Origin: Alphaproteobacteria bacterium UBA7314
GTDB lineage: Bacteria > Pseudomonadota > Alphaproteobacteria > MPNO01 > UBA830
DNA length: 64,000 nucleotides
Assembly: GCA_002471575.1 (NCBI GenBank)
Contig: DKQG01000058.1
Location: forward strand, 56,917-120,916
Direction of reading: 5' to 3'
This document shows, in pieces, positions 8,136 through 15,873 of this stretch (its first letter is position 1; every line of letters starts with the position of its first letter). The notes under the pieces are model-generated. The model was not told the origin of the DNA, ran no database searches, and saw only the letters and a list, made by a program, of their open reading frames with translations. The position numbers and the translations under genes are program-made.

Positions 8136-9107
8136 ATGGCAGAAACACGCGTACACTCATTCCTCGATTTCGAAAAACCCATAGCCGAACTGGAAGGCAA
8201 AATCGAAGAGCTACGTCATCTCAGCGACGAAGGCGAAATCAGTATTGTCGACGAAGTTGAACGCTTGCAGTCGCGGGTCAATAAACAGCTCGCCCAAACT
8301 TATGCAAAACTGACCGCTTGGCAAAAAGTACAGGTCGCGCGGCATCCCGACCGGCCGCATTGCTCGGATTACATCAATGAGCTGGTCACCGACTTCACCC
8401 CGCTGGCAGGTGACCGAACCTATGCGGAGGACCGCGCGGTGATCGGCGGGATGGGCCGCCTCAAAGGCCGCTCGGTGATCGTGATCGGCCAAGAAAAAGG
8501 CCACGACACGCAATCCCGCGTGAAACACAATTTCGGCATGGCGCGCCCGGAAGGATACAGAAAAGCCCAGCGATTGATGGACCTTGCGGACCGTTTCGGT
8601 TTGCCGGTGATCACTCTCGTCGATACCGCCGGGGCCTATCCCGGCATCGGCGCGGAAGAACGGGGCCAGGCGGAAGCGATCGCCCGGTCGATAGAATCCT
8701 GCCTAAATCTCAAAGTACCCATGGTCAGCCTGGTGATCGGCGAGGGCGGTTCGGGAGGTGCTATCGCCATCGCTGTAGCCGACCGTATCCTGATGCTGGA
8801 ACATTCTGTCTATTCGGTCATCTCGCCGGAGGGCTGTGCGTCGATACTCTGGCGGGATGGCGACCATGCGACGGAAGCAGCGAATGCGTTGAAGCTGACC
8901 GCGCAGGATCTGATGGCGTTGGAGGTTATCGACGAGATTGTCGCCGAGCCCGTCGGCGCCGCTCATCGCCATCGTTCCGTAACCATCAGGGCCGCCGGCG
9001 AGGCGATCTCGAAAAACCTGGCGGAGCTAATCGGTGTCGATGGCGCCGTGCTGCGGAAGCAGCGCCGCGAGAAATTTCTCAAGATGGGTGAAGCTCCGGG
9101 GCTTTAG
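8136..9107 (+). CDS. accA: Acetyl-CoA carboxylase carboxyltransferase, alpha subunit
   Basis: A 323-residue subunit that, with AccD, transfers the carboxyl group from carboxybiotin-BCCP to acetyl-CoA to make malonyl-CoA. It has the N-terminal helical part (LDFEKPIAELEGKIEELR) and the crotonase-like core with GRLKGRSVIVIGQEKG, NFGMARPEGYRKAQRLM, DTAGAYPGIGAEERGQ, GEGGSGGAIAIAVAD and EHSVYSVISPEGCASILW. Length is normal. It begins two bases after the xerD stop, so both are likely on one transcript. It is the last intact gene before the pseudogene stretch. Confidence 0.96.
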   Translation: MAETRVHSFLDFEKPIAELEGKIEELRHLSDEGEISIVDEVERLQSRVNKQLAQTYAKLTAWQKVQVARHPDRPHCSDYINELVTDFTPLAGDRTYAEDRAVIGGMGRLKGRSVIVIGQEKGHDTQSRVKHNFGMARPEGYRKAQRLMDLADRFGLPVITLVDTAGAYPGIGAEERGQAEAIARSIESCLNLKVPMVSLVIGEGGSGGAIAIAVADRILMLEHSVYSVISPEGCASILWRDGDHATEAANALKLTAQDLMALEVIDEIVAEPVGAAHRHRSVTIRAAGEAISKNLAELIGVDGAVLRKQRREKFLKMGEAPGL

Positions 9108-9141
9108 GCCCGTCCGGCAGGCGTGGGTCTTCGCGCGCTTT

Positions 9142-9355
9142 TTACCGCATCAGCCAGCGCGGCTCCGGTGCGAAGTGTGCAACAAGCTGGTCGACAAACG
9201 TGCGTATTTACACAGACAGTTGCCGGGTCGGCGGGTAGATCGCGTATATGCCAATCTCCTGAAATACGTAGTTTTCGAGTATCGGGACAAGCCGACCCTA
9301 TTTTACGGAGTCCCAGACGATAAAGTCGGGCATCGAAATAATGCCCGCCCCCTCG
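9142..9355 (-). pseudogene. LysR-type regulator, C-terminal remnant with stops
   Basis: Read on the minus strand this piece gives GIISMPDFIVWDSVK, a TAG stop, then GRLVPILENYVF, IYAIYPPTRQLSV, a TAA stop, then IRTFVDQLVAHFAPEPRW. This is the typical end of a LysR effector domain (GI..LPDFI, GRLVP.LE, YPPTRQLS, VR.FVD.L). Two in-frame stops and no N-terminal half show that it is dead. Its upstream end abuts an unrelated EamA fragment on the other strand near 9350. Confidence 0.72.
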
Positions 9356-9592
9356 ACCGCCTCCGCTTGGCTGCTGGTGAACGGCCTACTGAACGCAGGC
9401 GCGCATTTCCTGATGATCGAAGCGCTACGGCTCGGCGATGCCGGGCTGGTCTCGCCGTTTCGGTATACCGCGATCCTGTGGGCGACCATCGCCGGTGTGC
9501 TGGTTTGGCAGGAGGTGCCGGGCGCTATGACCATGATCGGCGCAGCGTTACTGGTCGTCAGCGGTATCCTCATTATTCGGCGGGGGTCGTAG
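9341..9592 (+). pseudogene. EamA/DMT transporter, C-terminal remnant
   Basis: An 83-codon open piece whose usable part from about 9365 (WLLVNGLLNAGAHFLMIEA, DAGLVSPFRYTAILWATIAG, WQEVPG, MIGAALLVVSGILI) matches the last three membrane spans of an EamA drug/metabolite transporter. Full proteins have ten spans and about 290 residues. The 5' part is missing and is replaced by the LysR remnant on the opposite strand, so the junction near 9350 is a deletion or rearrangement point. Confidence 0.7.
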
Positions 9593-9595
9593 GCA

Positions 9596-9936
9596 TCCGA
9601 TCTACGGTTTCTAGCGGTAAGATGTTGCCGAAGAGGGACCCGGATTGACGGCGACGGTCAATGGCCCGTTTCCCGAAGAGAGTGTCCAGTGCCCAAAGGC
9701 CCAATAGTCAGCGCCAGCTTGCTTTGGGCATAGGCTTCGATGTACGACATCCGTTTAGGTGCCGCTGTTGCAGCCGAGTCGACCGGGGCCAGCGCAGCTT
9801 CGACCGACGCCAGTTTCACCGGGTTTCAGCCATGCAGCAGCACATGATGACCCGCCGTCACCAGCATTTTTGCCGTTTCCGGGCCGATGCCGTCCGTCGC
9901 ACCGGTAAAAAGTATCGATGTCTGCTTGTTATCTGT
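9596..9936 (-). pseudogene. Short-chain dehydrogenase remnant
   Basis: On the minus strand from 9936 the reading is SILFTGATDGIGPETAKMLV and GHHVLLHG, the Rossmann start of an SDR with TGxxxGIG. A TGA then stands where the usual arginine of HGRN would be, followed by NPVKLASVEAAL. The middle is deleted and the frame resumes at IEAYAQSKLAL, which carries the catalytic-type YxxxK. A frameshift then leads to TVAVNPG. Stop, internal deletion and frameshift mark a decayed gene. Confidence 0.65.
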
Positions 9937-9960
9937 CAGGTAATCGGGCAGTGACGCACC

Positions 9961-9988
9961 CGGCGCCGTGAAATGGCGTCGGGTTTTT
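9961..9988 (+). terminator. Possible plus-strand terminator at the accA/secA boundary
   Basis: CGGCGCC and GGCGTCG can form a 7-pair stem (one G-U) with a 6-base loop, followed by GGGTTTTTAT. In plus orientation this has the shape of an intrinsic terminator for transcripts coming from the accA side. It overlaps the secA stop, so chance similarity is possible. Confidence 0.35.
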
Positions 9989-12803
9989 ATACCCGTCCGT
10001 GGCAGTGCTTGTACTTCTTGCCGGACCCACAGGGGCAGGCGGCATTGCGCGGTACCTTGCCCCAAGTATCTGGGTCGTTGGGGTCGACCCATCGGCCGAG
10101 CGCTGCGTTCAGTTCCCACCCGGGAGGGGCATCCGCTGGGTCAGTATCGGCGGTAAGCACCGTCGTGGTTGCGCTCTGCCTCTGCATTTCCGCCGCCGGA
10201 TGCACGTCGCGCTCACCTGCCATCGCCATCTCGCCGTCTGCGAAGGCGGGATCCATGCGGGTTTCCTGTATGTCCATCTCGGCCTGAGCCTGCTCCATCG
10301 CCGCCAGTTCTTCCGCATCGACCGACAGTTCCAGATGGCACATCACGGATGTCACCGTTTCCCGCAGGTTGTCCAGCATGCCTTCGAACATGTCGAAAGC
10401 TTCGCGTTTGTATTCATTCAGCGGATCTTTCTGCCCATAGGCCCGCAGACCGATCCCCTGGCGGAGATGGTCTAGCGCCAGTAGATGTTCTTTCCAGGTC
10501 TGGTCGAGCAGCTGTAACAATAGGCTTTTCTCCGCCAGCCGCATCAGCTCGGCCCCGTAATTCGCCGTCTTGGCCGCCATCTTGCTGGCCGATTGTTTCC
10601 TCAGCCGGTCGGCGATTTCCTCGTCGGCAATACCCTCTTCGGCCGCCCATTCGTCGATCGGCAGGTCCAGCCCCAGCAGGCGCAGGGCTTCTTCACGCAA
10701 CGCTTCCGTATCCCATTGTTCCGCATAGGCTTTTTCCGGGATACAGCGCGCCACCGCATCCTCGATCACCTGCTCGCGCATCTCGACGACGGTTTCCGAG
10801 ACGTCTTCGGTGACCATCAGCTCCTTGCGCTGTTCGTAGATGACTTTGCGCTGGTCGTTCATCACGTCGTCGTATTTCAGAAGGTTTTTGCGGATTTCGT
10901 AATTCCGTTCCTCGACCTTCTTCTGGGCTTTTTCCAGCGCTTTGTTGATCCACGGATGAATGATCGCTTCGCCTTCTTCGAGGCCAAGCTTGCGAAGCAT
11001 GGTGTCGATACGTTCCGATCCGAAGATGCGCATCAGGTCGTCTTCCAGCGACAGGTAGAATTTCGAACGGCCGGGGTCCCCTTGGCGTCCCGATCGACCG
11101 CGAAGCTGGTTGTCGATACGGCGTGCTTCGTGACGTTCGGTGCCTATGACGTACAGACCGCCTGCGTCCAGCACTGTTTTTTTGGCCTCCGCGATTTCCG
11201 CCTCGATCTTGGCGGTCAGGTCGGCGCGTTTTTTCTCGCGCTGGCCTTCAGGCAGGGCGGCTATTTGCTGCTCCACCTGCATCTCGACATTGCCGCCTAG
11301 CTGAATGTCGGTCCCGCGGCCCGCCATGTTGGTGGCAATGGTCACCGCTCCGGGCTGTCCCGCCTGGGCGATGATAAAGGCTTCCTGTTCGTGGAACCGG
11401 GCATTAAGGACGTGGTGGTCGATCTTGTTCTTCTTCAAAATCTCGGATAGCAGTTCCGATTTTTCAATCGACACAGTGCCCACAAGGATCGGCTGTTTCT
11501 TCTCCTGGCAGGCCCGGATTTCTTCCAGTATCGCGTTGTATTTTTCGTCGGCCGTACGATAGACCTCATCGTCTTCGTCGATCCGGACCTGAGACACGTT
11601 TGTCGGGATATCGACGACTTCGAGGCCGTAGATCTCGGCGAATTCACCGGCTTCTGTCATCGCGGTGCCGGTCATGCCGGCCAGCTTGGGATAGAGACGG
11701 AAATAATTCTGGAACGTAATTGACGCAAGGGTCTGGTTCTCGTTCTGAACGGTGGCGCCTTCCTTGGCTTCCAGAGCCTGATGAAGTCCTTCGGAGAAAC
11801 GGCGTCCCTCCATCATGCGGCCGGTGAATTCGTCGATGATGACGATGGCGTCATCCTTTACGATATAATCCGTGTCGCGCTGGAACAGGGTGTGTGCGCG
11901 TAAAGCCTGCTGTACGTGATGGACCAGTGATACGTTAGTAATGTCGTACAACGTCTCGCCGTTAAGCATGTCCATTTCGCCGAGAATCTGTTCGACATTT
12001 TCCGTGCCGGTCTCGGTCAACACAACGGTGCGCTGTTTTTCGTCTTTTTCGTAGTCGTCGGAGCTGAGTTTCGGGATCACTTTGTCGATTGCAGCATACA
12101 ATTCAGCGGCATCTTCGGCGGGACCGGAGATGATCAGCGGCGTCCGTGCCTCATCGATGAAGATGTTGTCGACCTCGTCAACGATGGCGAAGTGAAATTC
12201 CCGCTGTACCATTTCCTCAATACGGAACTTCATATTGTCGCGCAGATAATCAAAGCCAAATTCGTTGTTGGTGCCATAGGTAACGTCACACGCGTAAGCA
12301 GCCTGACGTTCCTGGTCTTCCAGGCCGTGCGTGATGCAGCCGACGGTAAGTCCAAGGAACTCGTACACCTCGCCCATCCATTCGGCGTCGCGCGACGCCA
12401 GATAGTCATTGACCGTGACGACGTGCACGCCCTTGCCGGTGATGGCATTCAGATAAACCGGGAGCGTGGCGACAAGCGTTTTACCTTCACCGGTACGCAT
12501 CTCGGAAATCTTACCCTGGTGCAGCACCATGCCGCCCAGCATCTGGACGTCGTAGTGTCGCTGCCCCAGGGTGCGCTTGGCGGCTTCGCGGACTGTTGCG
12601 AACGCATCGGGCAGCAGGTCGTCCAGATCGGCGCCGTCTTTGTATTTCTCGCGGAACTCGTCCGTTCGCGCGCGAAGTTGATCGTCCGACAGTTTTTCCA
12701 CGTCCGGTTCGAGCGCGTTGATCTGCGCCACGATACCCTGGAGGCGTTTAACTTCGCGATCATTGGCGCTGCCGAAAAAGCGTTGCGCGATCGACTGTAG
12801 CAT
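9987..12803 (-). CDS. secA: Preprotein translocase ATPase SecA
   Basis: A 938-residue motor that drives unfolded preproteins through SecYEG at the inner membrane. Visible are the N-terminal amphipathic helix (LQSIAQRFFGSANDREVKRL), the Walker A-type MRTGEGKT, the DEAD-like VDEVDNIFIDEARTPL, the Rossmann motifs of NBD2 (MAGRGTDIQLGG, GLYVIGTERHE, RGRSGRQGDPG), and the helical scaffold and wing domains. The C-terminal zinc ligands are in CPCGSGKKYKHCHG, which binds SecB and phospholipid. All domains and the usual length are present. It is divergent from the peptidyl-prolyl isomerase gene across a 360-base gap. Confidence 0.97.
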   Translation of the reverse strand: MLQSIAQRFFGSANDREVKRLQGIVAQINALEPDVEKLSDDQLRARTDEFREKYKDGADLDDLLPDAFATVREAAKRTLGQRHYDVQMLGGMVLHQGKISEMRTGEGKTLVATLPVYLNAITGKGVHVVTVNDYLASRDAEWMGEVYEFLGLTVGCITHGLEDQERQAAYACDVTYGTNNEFGFDYLRDNMKFRIEEMVQREFHFAIVDEVDNIFIDEARTPLIISGPAEDAAELYAAIDKVIPKLSSDDYEKDEKQRTVVLTETGTENVEQILGEMDMLNGETLYDITNVSLVHHVQQALRAHTLFQRDTDYIVKDDAIVIIDEFTGRMMEGRRFSEGLHQALEAKEGATVQNENQTLASITFQNYFRLYPKLAGMTGTAMTEAGEFAEIYGLEVVDIPTNVSQVRIDEDDEVYRTADEKYNAILEEIRACQEKKQPILVGTVSIEKSELLSEILKKNKIDHHVLNARFHEQEAFIIAQAGQPGAVTIATNMAGRGTDIQLGGNVEMQVEQQIAALPEGQREKKRADLTAKIEAEIAEAKKTVLDAGGLYVIGTERHEARRIDNQLRGRSGRQGDPGRSKFYLSLEDDLMRIFGSERIDTMLRKLGLEEGEAIIHPWINKALEKAQKKVEERNYEIRKNLLKYDDVMNDQRKVIYEQRKELMVTEDVSETVVEMREQVIEDAVARCIPEKAYAEQWDTEALREEALRLLGLDLPIDEWAAEEGIADEEIADRLRKQSASKMAAKTANYGAELMRLAEKSLLLQLLDQTWKEHLLALDHLRQGIGLRAYGQKDPLNEYKREAFDMFEGMLDNLRETVTSVMCHLELSVDAEELAAMEQAQAEMDIQETRMDPAFADGEMAMAGERDVHPAAEMQRQSATTTVLTADTDPADAPPGWELNAALGRWVDPNDPDTWGKVPRNAACPCGSGKKYKHCHGRV

Positions 12804-13163
12804 TCGAATTCCTCAGACTGGGCCGCCCGCCTGAATTTCCGGGGGCAAAGCGGCTGGACACTACCATAAACAGGAATTTGCCGCACAGATATGCACCAAA
12901 GGCTGTCAAGTCAACGTAAACGGCGTACAAAGCATATTCCGGCCACGCGGATTCACAACGACGCACGACCCTCCCGGCCACGCATTGGGACCATCTCGCG
13001 GATGGCCTGAGGGGGCAGCGGTAAGGTGCCGTCCCGGCAAATCCGCTGGAATCCCGCAACAAACTCGCTATTTACACAATATTACTGCGGTTCGGTGCTA
13101 ATACCGAATACGATGGTAGCAACAACTGATGCGCTGGCGGCGCTGGAAATAAGGATAAAGAAT
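12804..13163. promoter_or_regulatory. 360-base gap holding the divergent secA and isomerase promoters
   Basis: No convincing gene is seen in either strand here. Both flanking genes are transcribed away from the gap, so it must hold both promoters. An AAGGATAAAG ribosome binding site lies just before the isomerase ATG at 13164. I could not place the -35 and -10 boxes with confidence. Confidence 0.45.
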
Positions 13164-14042
13164 ATGAAATTCGGGACACTTGCGGCGGCGGTTACCGTCT
13201 CGATCGCGGTCGGTTTGCCGGCCGGCGCTCAAGACAAGGTAATGGAAAAAGCCCCCGGTAACGACCCCGTCGTTGCCATCGTCAATGGCGATAAAATCTT
13301 TAGATCTGACCTCGATACCGCGCGAGGACAGCTGCCGGATCAGTATCGTAACCTGCCAATGGATCAGCTGTTTACACCTCTGGTCAATCAGTTGGTTCGC
13401 TCCAAGCTGATGGCCGGCAAGGCCCGGTCCGAGAAACTTCATGTATCGGAAGGGTATCTGAAACGCTTGGCTCTTATCCGAGAACGGCTGCTTGAAGAAG
13501 CGCTGCTCGACAAGATAATTACTGCCAGGGTTACCGATAAGGCCATGAGAGCTAAATACGAAAAATCGGTTGCCGATTTCCCGTCGAAGGAGGAAGTCCG
13601 TGCCCGGCATATCTTGGTGAAAACCGAGGGCGAAGCGAAAGCACTGGTCAAGCAATTGGATGGCGGCGCAGATTTCGCGAAACTGGCGGCGGACAAGTCG
13701 ATTGGCCCGTCGAAATCCCGGGGCGGCGATCTGGATTATTTCGGGCGCGGCCAGATGGTTCCACCGTTCGAAAAAGCCGCCTTCGCTCTGGATAGAGGCG
13801 AATACACCAAGGCTCCGGTAAAATCTCCCTTTGGATGGCATGTCATCAAGGTGGAAGACAAACGCCAATCCAAGCCGCCGACGTTCGAGGAAAGCCGCGA
13901 CAAGATCCGACAAGAACTGTCGCAGGCAATCGCGGCCGATCTTGTAAGGGACCTGATGAAAAACGCTAAAATCCAGCGCTTTGAAGCCGATGGCAGCGCA
14001 CCCCGCCTGAAACGTATTCAGCCCGCGCCCGTAGTGCGGTAG
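13164..14042 (+). CDS. Periplasmic parvulin-type peptidyl-prolyl isomerase
   Basis: A 292-residue SurA/PpiC-like chaperone and cis-trans prolyl isomerase. The ATG at 13164, preceded by an AAGGA site, gives a clean signal peptide (MKFGTLAAAVTVSIAVGLPAGAQ); the frame opens earlier at 13026 without one. A SurA_N-like helical part (NGDKIFRSDLDTARGQLP...) leads to the parvulin core with EEVRARHILVKTEGEAK, FAKLAADKS, RGGDLDYFGRGQMVPPFEKAAF and PFGWHVIKVED. It probably helps fold outer-membrane proteins after SecA-driven export. The C-terminal tail is basic (RLKRIQPAPVVR). Confidence 0.92.
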   Translation: MKFGTLAAAVTVSIAVGLPAGAQDKVMEKAPGNDPVVAIVNGDKIFRSDLDTARGQLPDQYRNLPMDQLFTPLVNQLVRSKLMAGKARSEKLHVSEGYLKRLALIRERLLEEALLDKIITARVTDKAMRAKYEKSVADFPSKEEVRARHILVKTEGEAKALVKQLDGGADFAKLAADKSIGPSKSRGGDLDYFGRGQMVPPFEKAAFALDRGEYTKAPVKSPFGWHVIKVEDKRQSKPPTFEESRDKIRQELSQAIAADLVRDLMKNAKIQRFEADGSAPRLKRIQPAPVVR

Positions 14043-14203
14043 GCCGATCCTCGTCTTTAGAGACGGGATTTCGGGTCTGGCTCAGGGTCAAGAAAAGCGT
14101 CCCCTCTTCCCGATGGGTGCAGGGGAAAGGTATAGCGCACCTTGGCGGCGCAGACGGACGATCCGTGATGTTAAAGCTCGATCTTGTCGGTCGTAGGTGC
14201 CCG

Positions 14204-14749
14204 TTATCCCGCATTTTCGCTCGCGCGCGATGCCAGGCGAGCAATCTCTTCTTCATAGATATTGTGGTCGATAAACCCGACGGGCCCGGGCTTGCCGGTG
14301 CCTATCATGGTCTGCATCAGCACGTCTTCTGTACCTTCATTGATGAAGCCGTGCGGTATTCCCGCGGGGCAGGATACGGCATCGTATTTCCTGAGCTTGG
14401 TGGAGGCCCGTTTGCCGACCTCGTCGTCGAAAAAGACCGTCAGTTCGCCCTCCAGCACGAAAAACGCTTCCTCGACCTCATGCGTGTGGGCCGATCCACC
14501 CTGTCCCGGTGGCAGGATCATGATCGACAGAGTGAACCCGCCGGCGGGCAGCGCGTTAGGGTCGGGTTTACCGGATCCGCCGGTCCCGATCAGACGGAAC
14601 TGGCCGCGGCGGCGCCCCTCCACCTGGGAATCGGCGAAAGCGTCCCAGTCGGGTTCCAGTTTATCAAAATGGACGACCCGGAGCTGTGCGAGTTCCTCTG
14701 CTGACACGTTCCGAAGCTCGGAGGGGATATTGTGTTGTACGCGTTCCAT
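14204..14749 (-). CDS. Cupin-fold protein
   Basis: A 181-residue single-domain cupin. Motif 1 is SAHTHEVEEAFFVLEGELTV and motif 2 is DAVSCPAGIPHGFINEG, which supply the usual His/His/Glu/His metal ligands. The ATG at 14749 is chosen because GAGGAA lies seven bases upstream; the frame opens earlier at 14815. The motif GFIDHNIYEEEIARLASRASE forms a helical C-terminus. The substrate is unknown; many cupins beside catabolic genes are dioxygenases, isomerases or ligand sensors. It is on the same strand as hyuA-hyuB but separated from the next cupin by a 558-base degraded stretch. Confidence 0.82.
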   Translation of the reverse strand: MERVQHNIPSELRNVSAEELAQLRVVHFDKLEPDWDAFADSQVEGRRRGQFRLIGTGGSGKPDPNALPAGGFTLSIMILPPGQGGSAHTHEVEEAFFVLEGELTVFFDDEVGKRASTKLRKYDAVSCPAGIPHGFINEGTEDVLMQTMIGTGKPGPVGFIDHNIYEEEIARLASRASENAG

Positions 14750-14890
14750 GGCGGTTCCTCCCGTCGTCGGCAAAAAGAAGACGACAATATTTGCGCAGCC
14801 GGTCGCGGATGGCAACCAGGCGGTTTACTCAGTGCCGGGCCGTGTATTGGCTGAAGGCGATACTGCCCAGAGCTTTACATTGATGTCATC

Positions 14891-14952
14891 CTCGATAAGG
14901 CGGGAATCTATGCATAACGACCGAAGAAGCCTGCCCGCGCAGGAATGACAGT
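14891..14952. repeat. REP-like palindromic repeat, copy A
   Basis: The stretch carries GGCGGGAATCTATGC on one side and CCTGCCCGCGCAGGAATGACAG on the other. The second part is an inverted pair around CCTGC/GCAGG and resembles the widespread CATTCCCGCGAA-type intergenic repeat. It shares GGAATGACA with copy B at 15266. Confidence 0.5.
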
Positions 14953-15265
14953 TGTGGATGTTAGTGTGGCACCGTTTCCAAGTACTCCGCCCGCTTCGCG
15001 CAACCTGCCGCCGTGTTCCTGCATGGCCGCGATGTCGTCTTCGCCGAGCCGGTCCGGGATACAGGCGACGGCGTTGTGCTGGGTTTTGGCACGCACCCAC
15101 TAGTCGGCGGAGACGGGGTGATCGTCCAGCCAGAATTTGGCCTCCGGGGGTAAGCCAGAGGCTGACAAACAGGGGGGAAGGCAGGGAGATTGCGGCTTGC
15201 GCCGGCGTGACCGTCCGAACAAATAATGTAATCGTCGCACAGGTGGTACCTTTTGCCAGGGTGAA

Positions 15266-15300
15266 GAGCTTCCCGCTTTCGCGGGAATGACGATGCAGGG
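15266..15300. repeat. REP-like palindromic repeat, copy B
   Basis: CTTCCCGCTTTCGCGGGAATGACG forms a short stem (CCCGC/GCGGG). Its 14-base core TTCGCGGGAATGAC is the exact reverse complement of GTCATTCCCGCGAA in copy C at 59102. It lies just downstream of the cupin gene that ends at 15308. Confidence 0.6.
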
Positions 15301-15307
15301 TAGCGGT

Positions 15308-15685
15308 TTAACCCTCTTCAAAATTCCCATTTTGGTGCTCGACCAGATGCATGTAATCTTCGCGGATCGGGTTGAACACGTCGAGGTTCATCACCGGTTC
15401 GTCGCCGATCACCTCGGCCCAGTGTTCGACGTCGGGCGGAATGCGGATCATTGAGCCGGGACCGGCATCGTAGGTTTTGTCGCCGATGTGGAACCGCGCC
15501 GTGCCCTGCACTATGACAGCGATCTGCTCGAATGGATGGCTGTGTGGGCCGGGCGTCATGCCGGGCTGTAACCAGTTCATGACCAGCAGCGTGTCGTCGC
15601 CGCGAAAGCCGACGCGCTCAACACCGTCGCGCACAAATTCCTTTTCCAGTGCGTCCCAGTTTACGAAGCTTGTAACTTCAACCAT
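15308..15685 (-). CDS. Small cupin protein
   Basis: A 125-residue single cupin. The metal-site motifs are HSHPFEQIAVIVQGTARFHIG and IPPDVEHWAEVIGDEPVMNLDVFNPIREDYM, the latter typical of the cupin_2 family often annotated as cupin-domain proteins beside aromatic or amide catabolism. It lies 188 bases downstream of hyuB on the same strand, so it may serve the same pathway, but no substrate can be read from sequence. It is not a close copy of the cupin at 14204. Confidence 0.82.
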   Translation of the reverse strand: MVEVTSFVNWDALEKEFVRDGVERVGFRGDDTLLVMNWLQPGMTPGPHSHPFEQIAVIVQGTARFHIGDKTYDAGPGSMIRIPPDVEHWAEVIGDEPVMNLDVFNPIREDYMHLVEHQNGNFEEG

Positions 15686-15873
15686 GTAGATGTCTCCCTT
15701 GTTGTGAGGTGAACCACTGGAGCCACCTTATGTGATGGCAGAATCCAACGAGCGCCAATGAGAGGCAGTACCCGCTTCAGAAACGATGGGTTGTTGCGTG
15801 TCCTTTCATCGAGCCAATTCAGAGCGATCCAAAAGAACAGCTTCATTCTAGCCTCTTAGTGTGCGCATCCTGG

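Larger units (their letters stand above)
14750..15307. other. 558-base degraded stretch between two cupin genes
   Basis: This gap holds two short palindromic repeats (14891-14952 and 15266-15300) and, on the minus strand at about 14958-15150, a decayed coding piece. The piece reads EAKFWLDDHPVSAD, a TAG stop at 15100-15102, then WVRAKTQHNAVACIPDRLGE and AAMQEHGGRLREAGGVLGNG. It looks protein-coding in style but I could not name the family. No intact gene is supported here. Confidence 0.45.

Noticed and set aside
10593..11300. A 235-codon plus-strand frame opposite secA
   Set aside because: Antisense to SecA; translation is phenylalanine-rich without a domain.
13098..13913. A 271-codon minus-strand frame opposite the isomerase
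   Set aside because: Antisense to a parvulin gene with clear motifs and signal peptide.
14051..14070. Possible terminator after the isomerase (CGTCT/AGACG)
   Set aside because: The stem is five pairs with no T-run, so it was not listed as a feature.
15661..15846. A 61-codon minus-strand frame before the small cupin
   Set aside because: It overlaps the cupin start in another frame and has no recognisable family; the hydrophobic start alone is not enough.
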